NCBI RefSeq assembly: GCF_030268685.1
Contig: NZ_BSRQ01000004.1
Coordinates: 124,001 to 188,000 of the forward strand
Reading direction: 5' to 3'
Length of the DNA: 64,000 nt
Origin: Microtetraspora sp. NBRC 13810
GTDB lineage: Bacteria; Actinomycetota; Actinomycetes; Streptosporangiales; Streptosporangiaceae
Shown in pieces: positions 24,471 through 33,067 of the stretch (positions within the stretch are counted from its first letter, which is position 1; each line of letters opens with the position of its first letter). A model generated the notes under the pieces. It saw only the letters and a program-made list of their open reading frames with translations. It was not told the origin of the DNA and ran no database searches. The position numbers were made by a program, and so were the translations under genes.

Positions 24471-25214
24471 TCAGCGGGGGCGGCCGAAGCGGCCGGGGAG
24501 CCCGGTGACGCCCCAGACGGTGACCCGCCACAGGGCCTCGGCCACGACGTTCCGGCTCATCTTGCTCTGGCCGGCCGTGCGGTCGACGAAGGTGATGGGC
24601 ACCTCGGTCACCCGCAGCCGGTTGCGGACCGTGCGCAGGGTGAGGTCGACCTGGAAGCAGTAGCCCTGCGACTCGACGTCGTCCAGGCCGATCTTCTCCA
24701 GGGTGCCCGCGCGGTAGACCCGGAACCCGGCCGTGGCGTCGCGGACCGGCACGCCCAGCATCATCCGGGTGTAGAGGTTGGCGCCGCGGGACAGGAACTC
24801 CCGCGAGCCGGGCCAGTTGACCACCTTGCCGCCCGGCACCCACCGCGACCCGATCACCAGGTCGGCCCCGTCCAGCAGCGCGTCGAACAGCCTGGGCAGC
24901 TCTTCGGGCTGGTGGGAGCCGTCGGCGTCCATCTCGACCAGGACGTCGTAGCCCTCCCGCAGACCCCAGCGGAATCCGGCGATGTAGGCGGCGCCGAGAC
25001 CCTGCTTGGCCTCCCGGTGCAGCACGTGCACGTGGTCGTCCCCGGCGGCGAGCGCGTCGGCGATCTCGCCCGTGCCGTCGGGGCTGGCGTCGTCGACGAC
25101 GAGCAGGTGCACCTCGGGCACGGCGGCCCGGAGCCTCGCGGCGATCTGCGGAAGGTTGTCCCGTTCGTTGTACGTCGGGACGATCACCAGGACCCTGCCC
25201 AGCATCCGCTCCAT
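24471..25214 (-). CDS. ppm1: Polyprenol-phosphate mannosyltransferase (Ppm1)
   Basis: A 247-residue family 2 glycosyltransferase. [15 protein letters not shown] is the nucleotide-binding start, [11 protein letters not shown] and [11 protein letters not shown] carry the DXD-type metal site, and the C-terminal [17 protein letters not shown] is typical of dolichol/polyprenol-phosphate mannose synthases. It makes polyprenyl-phosphate-mannose from GDP-mannose for protein O-mannosylation and lipoglycans. No membrane helices, as in actinobacterial DPM1 types. The ATG at 25214 overlaps the lnt stop, an arrangement that in mycobacteria is a single Lnt-Ppm1 fusion. Confidence 0.9.
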   Translation of the reverse strand: MERMLGRVLVIVPTYNERDNLPQIAARLRAAVPEVHLLVVDDASPDGTGEIADALAAGDDHVHVLHREAKQGLGAAYIAGFRWGLREGYDVLVEMDADGSHQPEELPRLFDALLDGADLVIGSRWVPGGKVVNWPGSREFLSRGANLYTRMMLGVPVRDATAGFRVYRAGTLEKIGLDDVESQGYCFQVDLTLRTVRNRLRVTEVPITFVDRTAGQSKMSRNVVAEALWRVTVWGVTGLPGRFGRPR

Positions 25215-26860
25215 CACGAGTCCCCGCCTTCCGCGAGTTCGCCCCGGCGTCTCCTGCCCTGCCAGAACGCGGCGGCCACGGCGCCGGCGCCCAGTGCTAT
25301 GAGTGCCCATTCGGGCGCCGCGCCCACCCTCGTGGCGATGGTCAATTCGGTACGTACCGGGACAGTCACTACATTCATGTCGGGGACGAGTTCCCGCGTC
25401 TCCCAGGCCACATGACCATCGGGGGTGACGTAGGCGGAGATCCCCGTGGTCGCCGCCGTGATCACCGGGCGGTTGTGCTCCACCGCGCGGAGCTGGGACA
25501 TGGCGAGCTGCTGCGGGGGCAGGTTGGTCAGGGCGTACGTGGCGTTGTTGGTCTGCACGACCAGCGGCGAGCCGCCGGCCCGCACGGTGCCGCGGACCAC
25601 GCCGTCGAAGGCCACCTCATAGCAGTTGACCGCGCCGACGGTGACCGGGCCCATCCTGAGGTCGCCGTCCCGGTCGCCGGCCACCGACTGGCGTCCCACC
25701 AGGTTGGCCCGCTGGAACAGCTTCAGCACGATGTCCTTCATGGGGGTGAACTCACCGAAGGGCACCAGTTTCTGCTTGTCGTAGAAGGCGCCCGGGCCGG
25801 TGGCCGGGTCCCAGACCAGGCTGCGGGTCGCCCGGTGCTCGTCGCCGATCGCGACGACCGCGCCGACCAGGACGGGCACTCCGACGTCCTTGACCGCCGC
25901 GTCTATGGTGGCGTTGGCGTAGGCGTCACGGTAGGGGTCGATGTCGGTGGAGTTCTCGGGCAGGGCGACCAGGTCGGGCCTGGGCAGCTTGCCCTCGCGG
26001 ACCGCCTGGGCCATCTCGTGCAGCTTGCCGGTGTGGTTGCGCAGCACCACGGCGGGCTCGTCGCCCATCGGGGTCATGCCGCGGCCCGGCACGTTGCCCT
26101 GGACGATGCCGACGTTCACCGTCCGGCCGCCCTCCCCGCCCGGCCGCTGCACGGCGTAGGCGAGCAGCGGAACGGCCAGCGCCCCGGCCACCGGCAGCGC
26201 CAGGAGACGCGTGAGCCCGCGAGAGCGGCCCGCGTCGCGCGCCTGGCCCCGCCGTACGGAGGCCAGGGTCAGGGCGATCAGCGTGCCGCACAGGGCCACG
26301 GCGAAGGTGACCAGCGGAACGCCGCCGAGCGCGGCGTAGGGCGTGAAGACCGACTCGCCCTGACTGAAGCCGACCCGCGCCCACGGGAAGCCGCCGAACG
26401 GGAAGGCGCCGCGCGCCCACTCCGTCGGCACCCACAGGCAGGCGGCCCACAGCGGCCACCAGCGCAGCCGGCAGACCAGCGCGACCCCCACGCTCATCAC
26501 GGCGTAGTAGAGGCTCTCGATGGCGACCAGGCCCGCCCAGGCGTCGTACCCGATCGGGCGCACCCAGGCCAGCGTGGGCAGCAGGAACGCCGCGCCGCCG
26601 ACGTAGCCCAGCCACAGGGCCCGCCGGAGGCGGACGCCGCGCACCGACAGGGTCAGCAGCGCGATGCCGAGGGGCGCCAGGAACCACAGGCTGATCGGCG
26701 GGAAGGCGAGGAACAGCGCAAGGCCGCCGGCGACGGCGGCGGCCACCCGCGCGGGAAGACCGCCGGGGAAGGCCGCGCCCCGCGGTGTCGCGGCTGTCGT
26801 CTCGGGGGGTGTCACGGCGGCCGGGGCGGCGGCCGGGGCGCCAGTCTTGTCCTGCACCAC
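25214..26860 (-). CDS. lnt: Apolipoprotein N-acyltransferase
   Basis: A 548-residue membrane enzyme that adds the third acyl chain to lipoproteins. About eight N-terminal helices (from [20 protein letters not shown]) are followed by a periplasmic-type nitrilase domain with the catalytic triad Glu in [11 protein letters not shown], Lys in [12 protein letters not shown] and Cys in [12 protein letters not shown], then a last helix. The GTG at 26860 lies 11 bases after AAGGAG, better than upstream in-frame starts. The N-terminal 35 residues are Ala/Pro-rich and cytoplasmic. Overlaps ppm1. Confidence 0.9.
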   Translation of the reverse strand: MVQDKTGAPAAAPAAVTPPETTAATPRGAAFPGGLPARVAAAVAGGLALFLAFPPISLWFLAPLGIALLTLSVRGVRLRRALWLGYVGGAAFLLPTLAWVRPIGYDAWAGLVAIESLYYAVMSVGVALVCRLRWWPLWAACLWVPTEWARGAFPFGGFPWARVGFSQGESVFTPYAALGGVPLVTFAVALCGTLIALTLASVRRGQARDAGRSRGLTRLLALPVAGALAVPLLAYAVQRPGGEGGRTVNVGIVQGNVPGRGMTPMGDEPAVVLRNHTGKLHEMAQAVREGKLPRPDLVALPENSTDIDPYRDAYANATIDAAVKDVGVPVLVGAVVAIGDEHRATRSLVWDPATGPGAFYDKQKLVPFGEFTPMKDIVLKLFQRANLVGRQSVAGDRDGDLRMGPVTVGAVNCYEVAFDGVVRGTVRAGGSPLVVQTNNATYALTNLPPQQLAMSQLRAVEHNRPVITAATTGISAYVTPDGHVAWETRELVPDMNVVTVPVRTELTIATRVGAAPEWALIALGAGAVAAAFWQGRRRRGELAEGGDS

Positions 26861-27791
26861 GAGAGGGGGCTCTCCTTGCGTCGGCACTGGTCGGGGCGCC
26901 GCCGGCGGGTGCTCCTGACCGTATAGCCGAAACGCTACCGCTCCCGGGTGCGTTTCCCGAACCCGGTGGCACGAAAGGGGTACGCCCTGATTTCCGGCGC
27001 CGTCCGCCGCGATCGCGCCCCCGGACCGCGATCGGCGCCGCGTCGCGGGGTGACCCCGATGGCCGGCCGCCACCAGGGTCACCCGACGCGTGCGGTGACC
27101 TGCACGGAACGGGAAGAGGGCCCGGAGACCCTTCGGACCGGATCCGTCCCGTCGGCGGCGAGCTCGGAACTCCGTTGTCTACTGGGCATCCGGGCCCGTC
27201 CCGGGTCCAACCCCCCGCCCGGCTGGGGTGCCCCGACTCGACGGATCACCGGCCCTGCGCCTGGCTGTACGGACGAAGTCGCACTCCGTCACGGGCGCAG
27301 GATCCGACGATGTCAGAGACGGCCAACCGGCCAGTCCCGTGCTGGACTGCGCAGCAAACTACCGACCTCAGCTCAGATGTCAACCGTGCCCCGATCAGCG
27401 AGAAAGCAATGTTTGGCTGTGGCCTTCTTTTGCCGATCCGGGAGACAGCGAATCCGCAGGCCGGCAGCCGTTTGTCGGCCGATGACAGGGAGTGGCCGAG
27501 TCTCCGGAATCCCCCTGCCGCCGCCCCCCGTTCCGCCGCTTACCGGTCATCCACCGGTCAACGGCCGGCGCACGCAAGGAGCACGGAACCGGGCAACCCC
27601 AAACCGAACGAGAACAAGGACGGCAGCACCGCCTACAGCGCCATGTACGAGGACCCCGTGGGCGAGTGGGCCACGAAGACGGTCAAGAGGCCGCAGGGCG
27701 CCGCTTCGCCGGGCCCCGGTTCCGGGGACGCGAGGGGCGCGGAAGGCCGCCGCCCCGGGTGGTGCCACGCCGGAGCGGCGACACGCGGCCC
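26861..27791. other. 931-base gap between lnt and helD, no gene supported
   Basis: The first 80 bases upstream of lnt hold its likely promoter (TATACG on the minus strand near 26921) and Shine-Dalgarno. From about 27200 to 27500 the GC content drops visibly and no frame has coding bias. From 27594 to about 27700 one plus-strand frame looks coding but lacks a good start (see findings). Confidence 0.5.
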
Positions 27792-30161
27792 CTACCGGCC
27801 GCCGAGCCGTCCGGGGTGTCCGGGGTGTCCGTTCAGCCGGGAGAGGACCTGCGGGAGCCGTCCGGTGTGCACCACGCCGAGGCGCTGGGTGGCCCGGGTC
27901 AGCGCCACGTACAGGTCGCCGGCGCCGCGCGGGGACTCGGTCAGGATCAGCCCCGGCTCCACCACGATCACCGAGTCGAACTCCAGCCCCTTGGCGTCGG
28001 CGACGGTGAGCACGGCGGCCGGCGCGTCCAGCGCGGCGGCGCCGGGCCCGGCCACCGCGCCCGGCACCGACGCGGTCACCGCCGCGCCCACCTCGGCCGC
28101 GAGCGAGCGGGGGACGAGCACCGCCAGCCGTCCCTCTCCGGCGGCCTCCTCGCCGGCGATCTCGCCCACGTCCGCCGGCGCCGCCTCCAGCGCCCACGGC
28201 GCGGCGCCGGCCTCGCGCACCGAGGAGGGCACTTTCAGCTCCGGGCCGATGAGCCGCAGCACGTCGGCGGCGACCGCCATCAGCTCGGCGGGGGTGCGGT
28301 AGTTGACGGTGAGGGTCTCCTCGCGGTGGCGGCCCTGGGTGTAGGGGGCGAGCATCTCGGCCCAGGAGCGCGGGGCGACGGTGGAACCGGTCTGGGCGAT
28401 GTCACCGACGATGGTCATGGCCCTGGCGGGGCAGCGGCGCATCACCGCCCGCCAGGCCATCGGGGACAGCTCCTGGGCCTCGTCCACGATCACGTAGCCG
28501 AAGGTCCAGGTGCGGTCGGCGGCGGCGCGCTCGGCGGTGGTGCGGTAGTCGGCGTCGCCGGTGTGCCGGGAGGCGAACCGCTCGGCGTCCATGATGTCGG
28601 CCATGCCGGTCAGCTCCAGCACCTCCTTGGCGTACTTGAGCTGCAGCTCGCGCTCCTCCTCCTCGGCCTCCCTGGCCGCGGCGCGCTCCTCCTCCGCCAT
28701 CCACGCGCTGGCCCGCAGCACGTGCTCGTCGATGTCGCCGAGCAGTTCGGCCGCCTCGTCGAGCAGCGGCACGTCGGCCTCGGTCCAGTAGTCCGCGCCG
28801 GCCCGCGGCGGCTCGCGGCGCAGCAGGGCCCGCTCGTCGGGGGTGAGGTCCGCGGCGGCGTAGCCGATCCGCTCGGGGGAGGTGTAGAGGCCGATGAGGA
28901 GCTGCTGCGGGGTGAGGTAGGGCCACATCTTGTTCAGCGCGGCGCGTACGGCGGGCTCGGTGCGCAGTTCCTCACGGATGTCGGCGAGTTCCTCGTCGTC
29001 GATGACGCCCCGGCCGAGTTGCTTGGCCGACTGGCGGGCCAGCGCGTTGAGCAGGTGCCGTACGAAGACCGCGCGGGCCTCGTTGTGTCCCCGGCGCGAG
29101 CGCGCGGCCTTGTTCCTGGCCGCCTCGAAGGCGCGCCCGTCCAGGACGAGCCGGCGGTCGCCGAGGTCGATCTCCACGGGCCGGCGCGGCACCCGCTGCC
29201 GGTCGCGTACGGCCCGCGCGATGACGCCCGCCATCCGCGCGTCCCCCTTGACCGCGGCGACGGCGGCGGGCTCCACGGCCCTGGCGGTGATCCCCGGGTA
29301 CAGCTCGCCCACGGTGGACAGCAGCACGTCGGTCTCGCCGAGGGAGGGCAGCACCTGCTCGATGTAGCGCAGGAAGGTGAGGTTGGGGCCGAGGATGAGC
29401 ACGCCGCGTTTGGCGAGCTTGTCCCTGTGCGTGTAGAGCAGGTAGGCCGCGCGGTGCAGGGCGACGACGGTCTTGCCGGTGCCCGGGCCGCCCTGGACCA
29501 CCAGGACGCCGCCGAGGTCGGCGCGGATGATCCGGTCCTGCTCGGCCTGGATGGTGGCGACGATGTCGCGCATGCGGCCGGTGCGCGCCGCGCCGAGCGA
29601 GGCGAGCAGGGCGGCCTCGCCGTTCAGCGTGGCACGGTCGGCGTCGGCGAGGTTGTCCAGGTCGAGCAGGTCGTCGTCGATCCCGGTCACCCGCCGTTCC
29701 CTGGTCTGCAGGTGCCTGCGCCGGGTGACGCCCATCGGCGCGGCGGGGGTGGCCCGGTAGAACGGCTGGGCGACCGGCGCGCGCCAGTCGATCAGCAGCC
29801 GCCGCTCGTCGTCGGAGAGCCCGATCCGGCCGACGTAGAGGGAGGTCTGGTCGGCGTGGTCGAGGCGGCCGAAGCACAGGCCGCTCTCCACCGCCCACAG
29901 CCGCGCCAGGCGCTGGGCGTACATGTCGGCGAAGGAGTCACGCTCGGAGCGGTTCTGCATCGTGCCTCCCCCGCCCTGGGCGAGCACGCCGTCCAGTTGC
30001 CGCCGCGTGTGCTCGCGCAAGGCGTCGAGTCGCCGGTAGAGCCGCGACACGTAGTCCTGCTCCTTGGCCAGCTCTGCTTGACGGCGAGCCGCCGCTCCGT
30101 TAATATTGGTGGTAATGGGAGTCTCCGGGCCTGTGTGCTTGTTGTGACGACAAACTCTCAC
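27792..30161 (-). CDS. helD: HelD-type RNA polymerase-recycling helicase
   Basis: A UvrD/Rep-like superfamily 1 protein of about 775-789 residues. N-terminal coiled-coil arm (AELAKEQDYVSRLYRRLDAL, REHTRRQLDG), Walker A VVQGGPGTGKTVVALHRAAY, Walker B YVIVDEAQELSPMAW, motif III VGDIAQTGS, motif IV-like TVNYRTPAEL and motif VI LYVALTRATQRLGV. HelD proteins release stalled RNA polymerase by inserting arms into its channels; actinobacterial members can confer rifamycin tolerance. The start is uncertain: GTG 30161 lies inside a TANNNT box, and ATT 30116 with GGAG 7 bases upstream is an alternative. The C-terminus has a GHPGHPG repeat. Confidence 0.88.
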   Translation of the reverse strand: MRVCRHNKHTGPETPITTNINGAAARRQAELAKEQDYVSRLYRRLDALREHTRRQLDGVLAQGGGGTMQNRSERDSFADMYAQRLARLWAVESGLCFGRLDHADQTSLYVGRIGLSDDERRLLIDWRAPVAQPFYRATPAAPMGVTRRRHLQTRERRVTGIDDDLLDLDNLADADRATLNGEAALLASLGAARTGRMRDIVATIQAEQDRIIRADLGGVLVVQGGPGTGKTVVALHRAAYLLYTHRDKLAKRGVLILGPNLTFLRYIEQVLPSLGETDVLLSTVGELYPGITARAVEPAAVAAVKGDARMAGVIARAVRDRQRVPRRPVEIDLGDRRLVLDGRAFEAARNKAARSRRGHNEARAVFVRHLLNALARQSAKQLGRGVIDDEELADIREELRTEPAVRAALNKMWPYLTPQQLLIGLYTSPERIGYAAADLTPDERALLRREPPRAGADYWTEADVPLLDEAAELLGDIDEHVLRASAWMAEEERAAAREAEEEERELQLKYAKEVLELTGMADIMDAERFASRHTGDADYRTTAERAAADRTWTFGYVIVDEAQELSPMAWRAVMRRCPARAMTIVGDIAQTGSTVAPRSWAEMLAPYTQGRHREETLTVNYRTPAELMAVAADVLRLIGPELKVPSSVREAGAAPWALEAAPADVGEIAGEEAAGEGRLAVLVPRSLAAEVGAAVTASVPGAVAGPGAAALDAPAAVLTVADAKGLEFDSVIVVEPGLILTESPRGAGDLYVALTRATQRLGVVHTGRLPQVLSRLNGHPGHPGRLGGR

Positions 30162-30165
30162 CCTA
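30160..30165 (-). promoter_or_regulatory. Candidate -10 box of helD
   Basis: TAGGGT on the minus strand matches TANNNT. If used, transcription would start near 30152, downstream of the GTG at 30161 and upstream of ATT 30116. No inverted repeat resembling the rifamycin-associated element was recognised nearby. Confidence 0.35.
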
Positions 30166-30283
30166 GCAGGTCCGTCGAGTTTTCCCCTCCCCCAAGCGTC
30201 CACATTTTGCTTCGCCGGTGACGTTCGCCCTTCTTCCGTCCCGATGTCCCGGTCCGGCCGGTCCCGGGGCATCGGTTCCCGCG

Positions 30284-30556
30284 TCACAGCAGGGTCTTCA
30301 GCAGGTTCCGGGTGCGGCCCGGCTCGGTCCGGGTCGCCCTGTGCGACAGGCCCACGCCGAGCGCGAGCCGCCCGCCGGGGCGGTGTGGACGGTCAGCGCC
30401 TGCTGGGCGAGCGCCGCGGGGGCCGCGGGTAGGTCGAGGCGACCGCGGTGCCGGGCACGCCTGCGGGGCGCGACCGACGGCGGCGCGCACCTTGGCCCGC
30501 AGCACGTCGAGCGTGTCTGGCCCGTGGGGCAGGTCGAGCATGAGACCTGTCCGCAT
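30284..30556 (-). pseudogene. LLM-class F420-dependent oxidoreductase, decayed
   Basis: From ATG 30556 the start MRTGLMLDLPHGPDTLD is a near-perfect N-terminus for this family. The next segment is missing or shifted; the piece GTAVASTYPRPP and a later QQALTVHTAP are in another frame, and GGRLALGVGLSHR returns in the first frame. So at least one deletion and two frame changes have occurred, and only about 80 codons remain of roughly 300. No function is likely. Confidence 0.6.
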
Positions 30557-30682
30557 CGTAACCGAATTCTGTTCTAGAACATGGTCCGCCAGCTTGAAGC
30601 CGCACGGCCGCCACCGGCGAACGGACAACCGGCCCCCCAGGGAGCGCGACCGGCGGCGGGGACGTGTCAGACGGCGGGCGTG

Positions 30683-31153
30683 TCAGGCGGGGCCGTTCGC
30701 CTCCTCGCCCGGCGTGAGACCGGGCGCGCGGTGCTCGTAGGGGATGCTGAGCACCACCGTCGTCCGGGTCGAGACGTTGGCCGAGGCGCGGATCTGCTGC
30801 AACAGCTCCTCCAGGCCCAGCGGGGAGGTGACCCGTACCTTGAGGATGTAGCTCTCCTCCCCCGCCACGCTGTAGCACGACTCGATCGCGGCCAGGTGGG
30901 TGAGCCGCTCGGGCACGTCGTCCGGCGCGGAGGGGTCGATCGGCTTGATCGACACGAAGGCGGTGAGCGGGAGGCCGATCGCGTCGTGGTCGACCAGCGC
31001 CGCGTACCCGCGGATCACTCCGCGCTTCTCCAGCCGTCGCACCCGCTGGTGCACGGCCGACACGGACAACCCGGTCTCCCTGGCCAGATCGGTGAAGCTC
31101 ATCCGCCCGTCGGCGGCCAGCAGCGTCACGATCCGGCGGTCGATCTCCTCCAT
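30683..31153 (-). CDS. Lrp/AsnC-family transcriptional regulator
   Basis: A 156-residue protein. The N-terminal winged helix EIDRRIVTLLAADGRMSFTD and LARETGLSVSAVHQRVRRLE leads into the RAM effector domain: GVIRGYAALVDHDAIGLPL, CYSVAGEESYILKVRV and LEELLQQIRASANVSTRTT. Such proteins form octamers that respond to amino acids. The flanking genes are remnants on both sides, so its original target is unclear; helD or autoregulation are possible. AAGGAG lies 12 bases before the ATG. Confidence 0.93.
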   Translation of the reverse strand: MEEIDRRIVTLLAADGRMSFTDLARETGLSVSAVHQRVRRLEKRGVIRGYAALVDHDAIGLPLTAFVSIKPIDPSAPDDVPERLTHLAAIESCYSVAGEESYILKVRVTSPLGLEELLQQIRASANVSTRTTVVLSIPYEHRAPGLTPGEEANGPA

Positions 31154-31198
31154 CGGTCGATGGCTCCTTAATAGGGGGTGAATACCTCTGGCCGCGAC

Positions 31199-31233
31199 GG
31201 GAGCACGCGGGCCCGCGTTTCCCTCGTGCTCCC
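31199..31233 (-). terminator. Hairpin between FtsX remnant and asnC-type gene
   Basis: GGGAGCACG (31199-31207) and CGTGCTCCC (31225-31233) form a perfect 9-bp stem with a 17-base loop. There is no T-run on either strand. It could end transcription of the remnant or fold in the leader of the regulator gene. Confidence 0.4.
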
Positions 31234-31289
31234 ATACTTCAGGCGCGAAGCGTAACCGAATCGGGCCGCCCCCCGTCCACGGCCGGTCC

Positions 31290-32305
31290 TCACCGGCGGC
31301 GGGCGCCTCCGGCCATCGGCAGCAGCCCGGCGAGGAGGGCCGCGATGACGCAGGCGGCGGCCGTCGCGAGCAGGGGCGGCCAGGGGATCGCGAGCGGCAC
31401 GGTGGACACGAGGGGTCGCACCGCGACCGCGACCGCGGCGAGGGTCGCCGCCGTGACCAGGCAGGCGAGAAGCGCGCCGGCGACGCCGGTGAGGGCCGCC
31501 TCGCACCCCGCGATCATGAAGAGCCGGCCCCAGGTCGCGCCGGCGAGCCGGAGCGTGGTCAGATCGTGGGCGCGGCCGGTGGCGGCCATCAGGTGCACGT
31601 TGGCGACGGAGATGCCGGTGTAGACGACGGCCATGCCGATGATCGCGAGAAGCGCCAGGCGGGCGAGCGAGTCGAACTCGGCGTCCACCGCGGCCAGGTG
31701 GACGGCGGTGGGGACCACCGTCCCGCCGAGAGGCCGCACGGCCGCCTCGACCGCCTCGATCACGGCGGCGGCGCTGGCGGTGGTGGCGGTGGGGGTGGCG
31801 GTGGCGGTGGTGGCGGTGGCGGTGGCCTTGGGGGCGAGGGCCAGGTAGACCGCGTCGGGTGCGGGCACCGCAGTGTGCCCGGAGGCCAGCGGCCAGGCCA
31901 GCAGGAAGGCGGGCAGCCCCAGCCGGTCCCGGTACGTCGCGGCCACGCGCAGCCGTACGGCGGCGCCGTCGCCGAGCCGGAGCGTCGCCTGGGAGCCCAC
32001 CCGCCAGCCGTGGGCGTCGGCCACCGTCTGGGCCACCGCGACCGCGCCGCCGGTCAGGCCGGCCGCCGAACCCGCCGTGACGGGCAGGCGCAACACCCGC
32101 GTCACGTCCGGGCCGTCCACGTACCAGGCGGCGCGCTGCCGGACCATGCCGTCCTCCCGGTCGTAGGCGGAGGTCCGCTTGACCCGCACGGCGGCCGTCA
32201 CGCCCGGCGCCCGGCGCGCCGCCGCCGCGACCGTGTCCGGCAGCGCCGCCGCCCCGGCCGCGACGACGGCGACCGGGGCGGTGACGTGGTCGCGGGCGCC
32301 CTGGG
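31290..32305 (-). pseudogene. FtsX-like ABC permease, C-terminal remnant
   Basis: About 338 codons correspond to the second half of a macrolide-export/FtsX-type permease: an extracellular MacB-like region, then helices ARLALLAIIGMAVVYTGISVA, ALTGVAGALLACLVTAATLA and ATAAACVIAALLAGLLPMAG, with the conserved LRLAGATWGRL cytoplasmic motif. A run of TATATTATATPTA (GGC/GGT DNA repeats at 31763-31830) lies in the loop. At about 32305 homology ends and sensor-kinase sequence on the other strand begins, so the first half and any ATPase partner are lost. Confidence 0.7.
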
Positions 32306-32690
32306 CCATCCCCAGGTCCTGACCGAGCACGGCCTGGCCCCGGCCGTGGCCGAGCTGGCCGACCGCTGTGCCGTGCCGGTCCATGTCGGCGTCGACCTGC
32401 CCATCCGGCTGCCCGCGCCGGTGGAGGCGGCCGCCTGGTTCGTCGTCGGCGAGGCTCTCACCAACGTGAGCAGGCACAGCGGGGCGGAGCAGGCCTGGGT
32501 CGGGGCGCGGCTGCGGGGCGGCGTGCTGGTGCTGGAGGTCCGGGACGACGGCGCCGGCGGAGCCGACTCGGGGCGGGGCAGCGGGCTGGTCGGGCTGGCC
32601 GACCGCGTTTCCGTGCTCAACGGGCGGATCACCCTGACCAGCCCCGCGGGCGGGCCTACAGTACTGGGCGTGGAGCTGCCGTGCGTGTAG
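32306..32690 (+). pseudogene. NarL-type sensor histidine kinase, C-terminal ATPase remnant
   Basis: The plus strand reads PQVLTEHGLAPAVAELADRC, then VVGEALTNVSRHSGAEQAWV (N-box), VRDDGAGGADSGRGSGLVGL (G1/G2 region) and TLTSPAGGPTVLGVELPCV. This is the HATPase_c domain of a NarL/DesK-type kinase from just after its phospho-acceptor helix. The sensor and His-containing part are missing because the frame is fused at about 32305 to antisense permease. The stop overlaps the GTG of the response regulator by 10 bases, preserving the original operon junction. Confidence 0.75.
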
Positions 32691-33008
32691 TCGTCGCAGA
32701 GGATTCCGCCCTGCTGCGCGAGGGGCTCACCCACATCCTCACCCATTTCGGGCACGGTGTCCGGGCGGTGGCCGACGCGGCGGGGCTGCTCGCCGCCGTG
32801 TCCGAGGACCCGCCGGACATCGTGATCACCGATATCCGCATGCCGCCGGAGTTCCGCGACGAAGGGCTGCGCGCGGCCCTCGACCTGCGCCGCCGTCACC
32901 CCGGTCTGCCCGTGCTGATCCTGTCCCAGTACGTCGAGCAGAGGACCTTCCCCCGCCCCCGACGACCACCGCCGCGTCCTCGCCGTGCTCACCTACCTGC
33001 GCGGCTGA
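32681..33008 (+). pseudogene. NarL-type response regulator, receiver fused to its C-terminal tail
   Basis: From GTG 32681 the receiver domain is intact: VVVAEDSALLREGL (acidic pair), IVITDIRMPP with the phospho-acceptor Asp, and LPVLILSQYVEQR. At about 32943 the frame shifts; another frame reads PAPDDHRRVLAVLTYLRG and stops at 33008, which is the normal end of such regulators. The LuxR helix-turn-helix, about 80 residues, has been deleted. It follows the kinase remnant, so the whole two-component system is dead. Confidence 0.75.
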
Positions 33009-33067
33009 CGCGGCGCCGAGCCCGCCCCGGCGGGCCGCGCGCGCAGCTGCTTCCGGGGCCGGGCGCG

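Noticed and set aside
21734-24508. Long open frame of 924 codons on the plus strand
   Set aside because: It lies exactly antisense to alsD and alsS, has reversed codon bias and no domain; it is a GC-rich shadow.
27492-30221. Long open frame of 909 codons on the plus strand opposite helD
   Set aside because: Composition is low-complexity Gly/Val/Glu/Arg with no domain; it is the shadow of helD.
30160-30300. Rifamycin-associated element upstream of helD
   Set aside because: I looked for a long inverted repeat of the known type (GGGG-CTTG...CAAG-CCCC) and found only a weak AAGC/GCTT pair at the wrong place.
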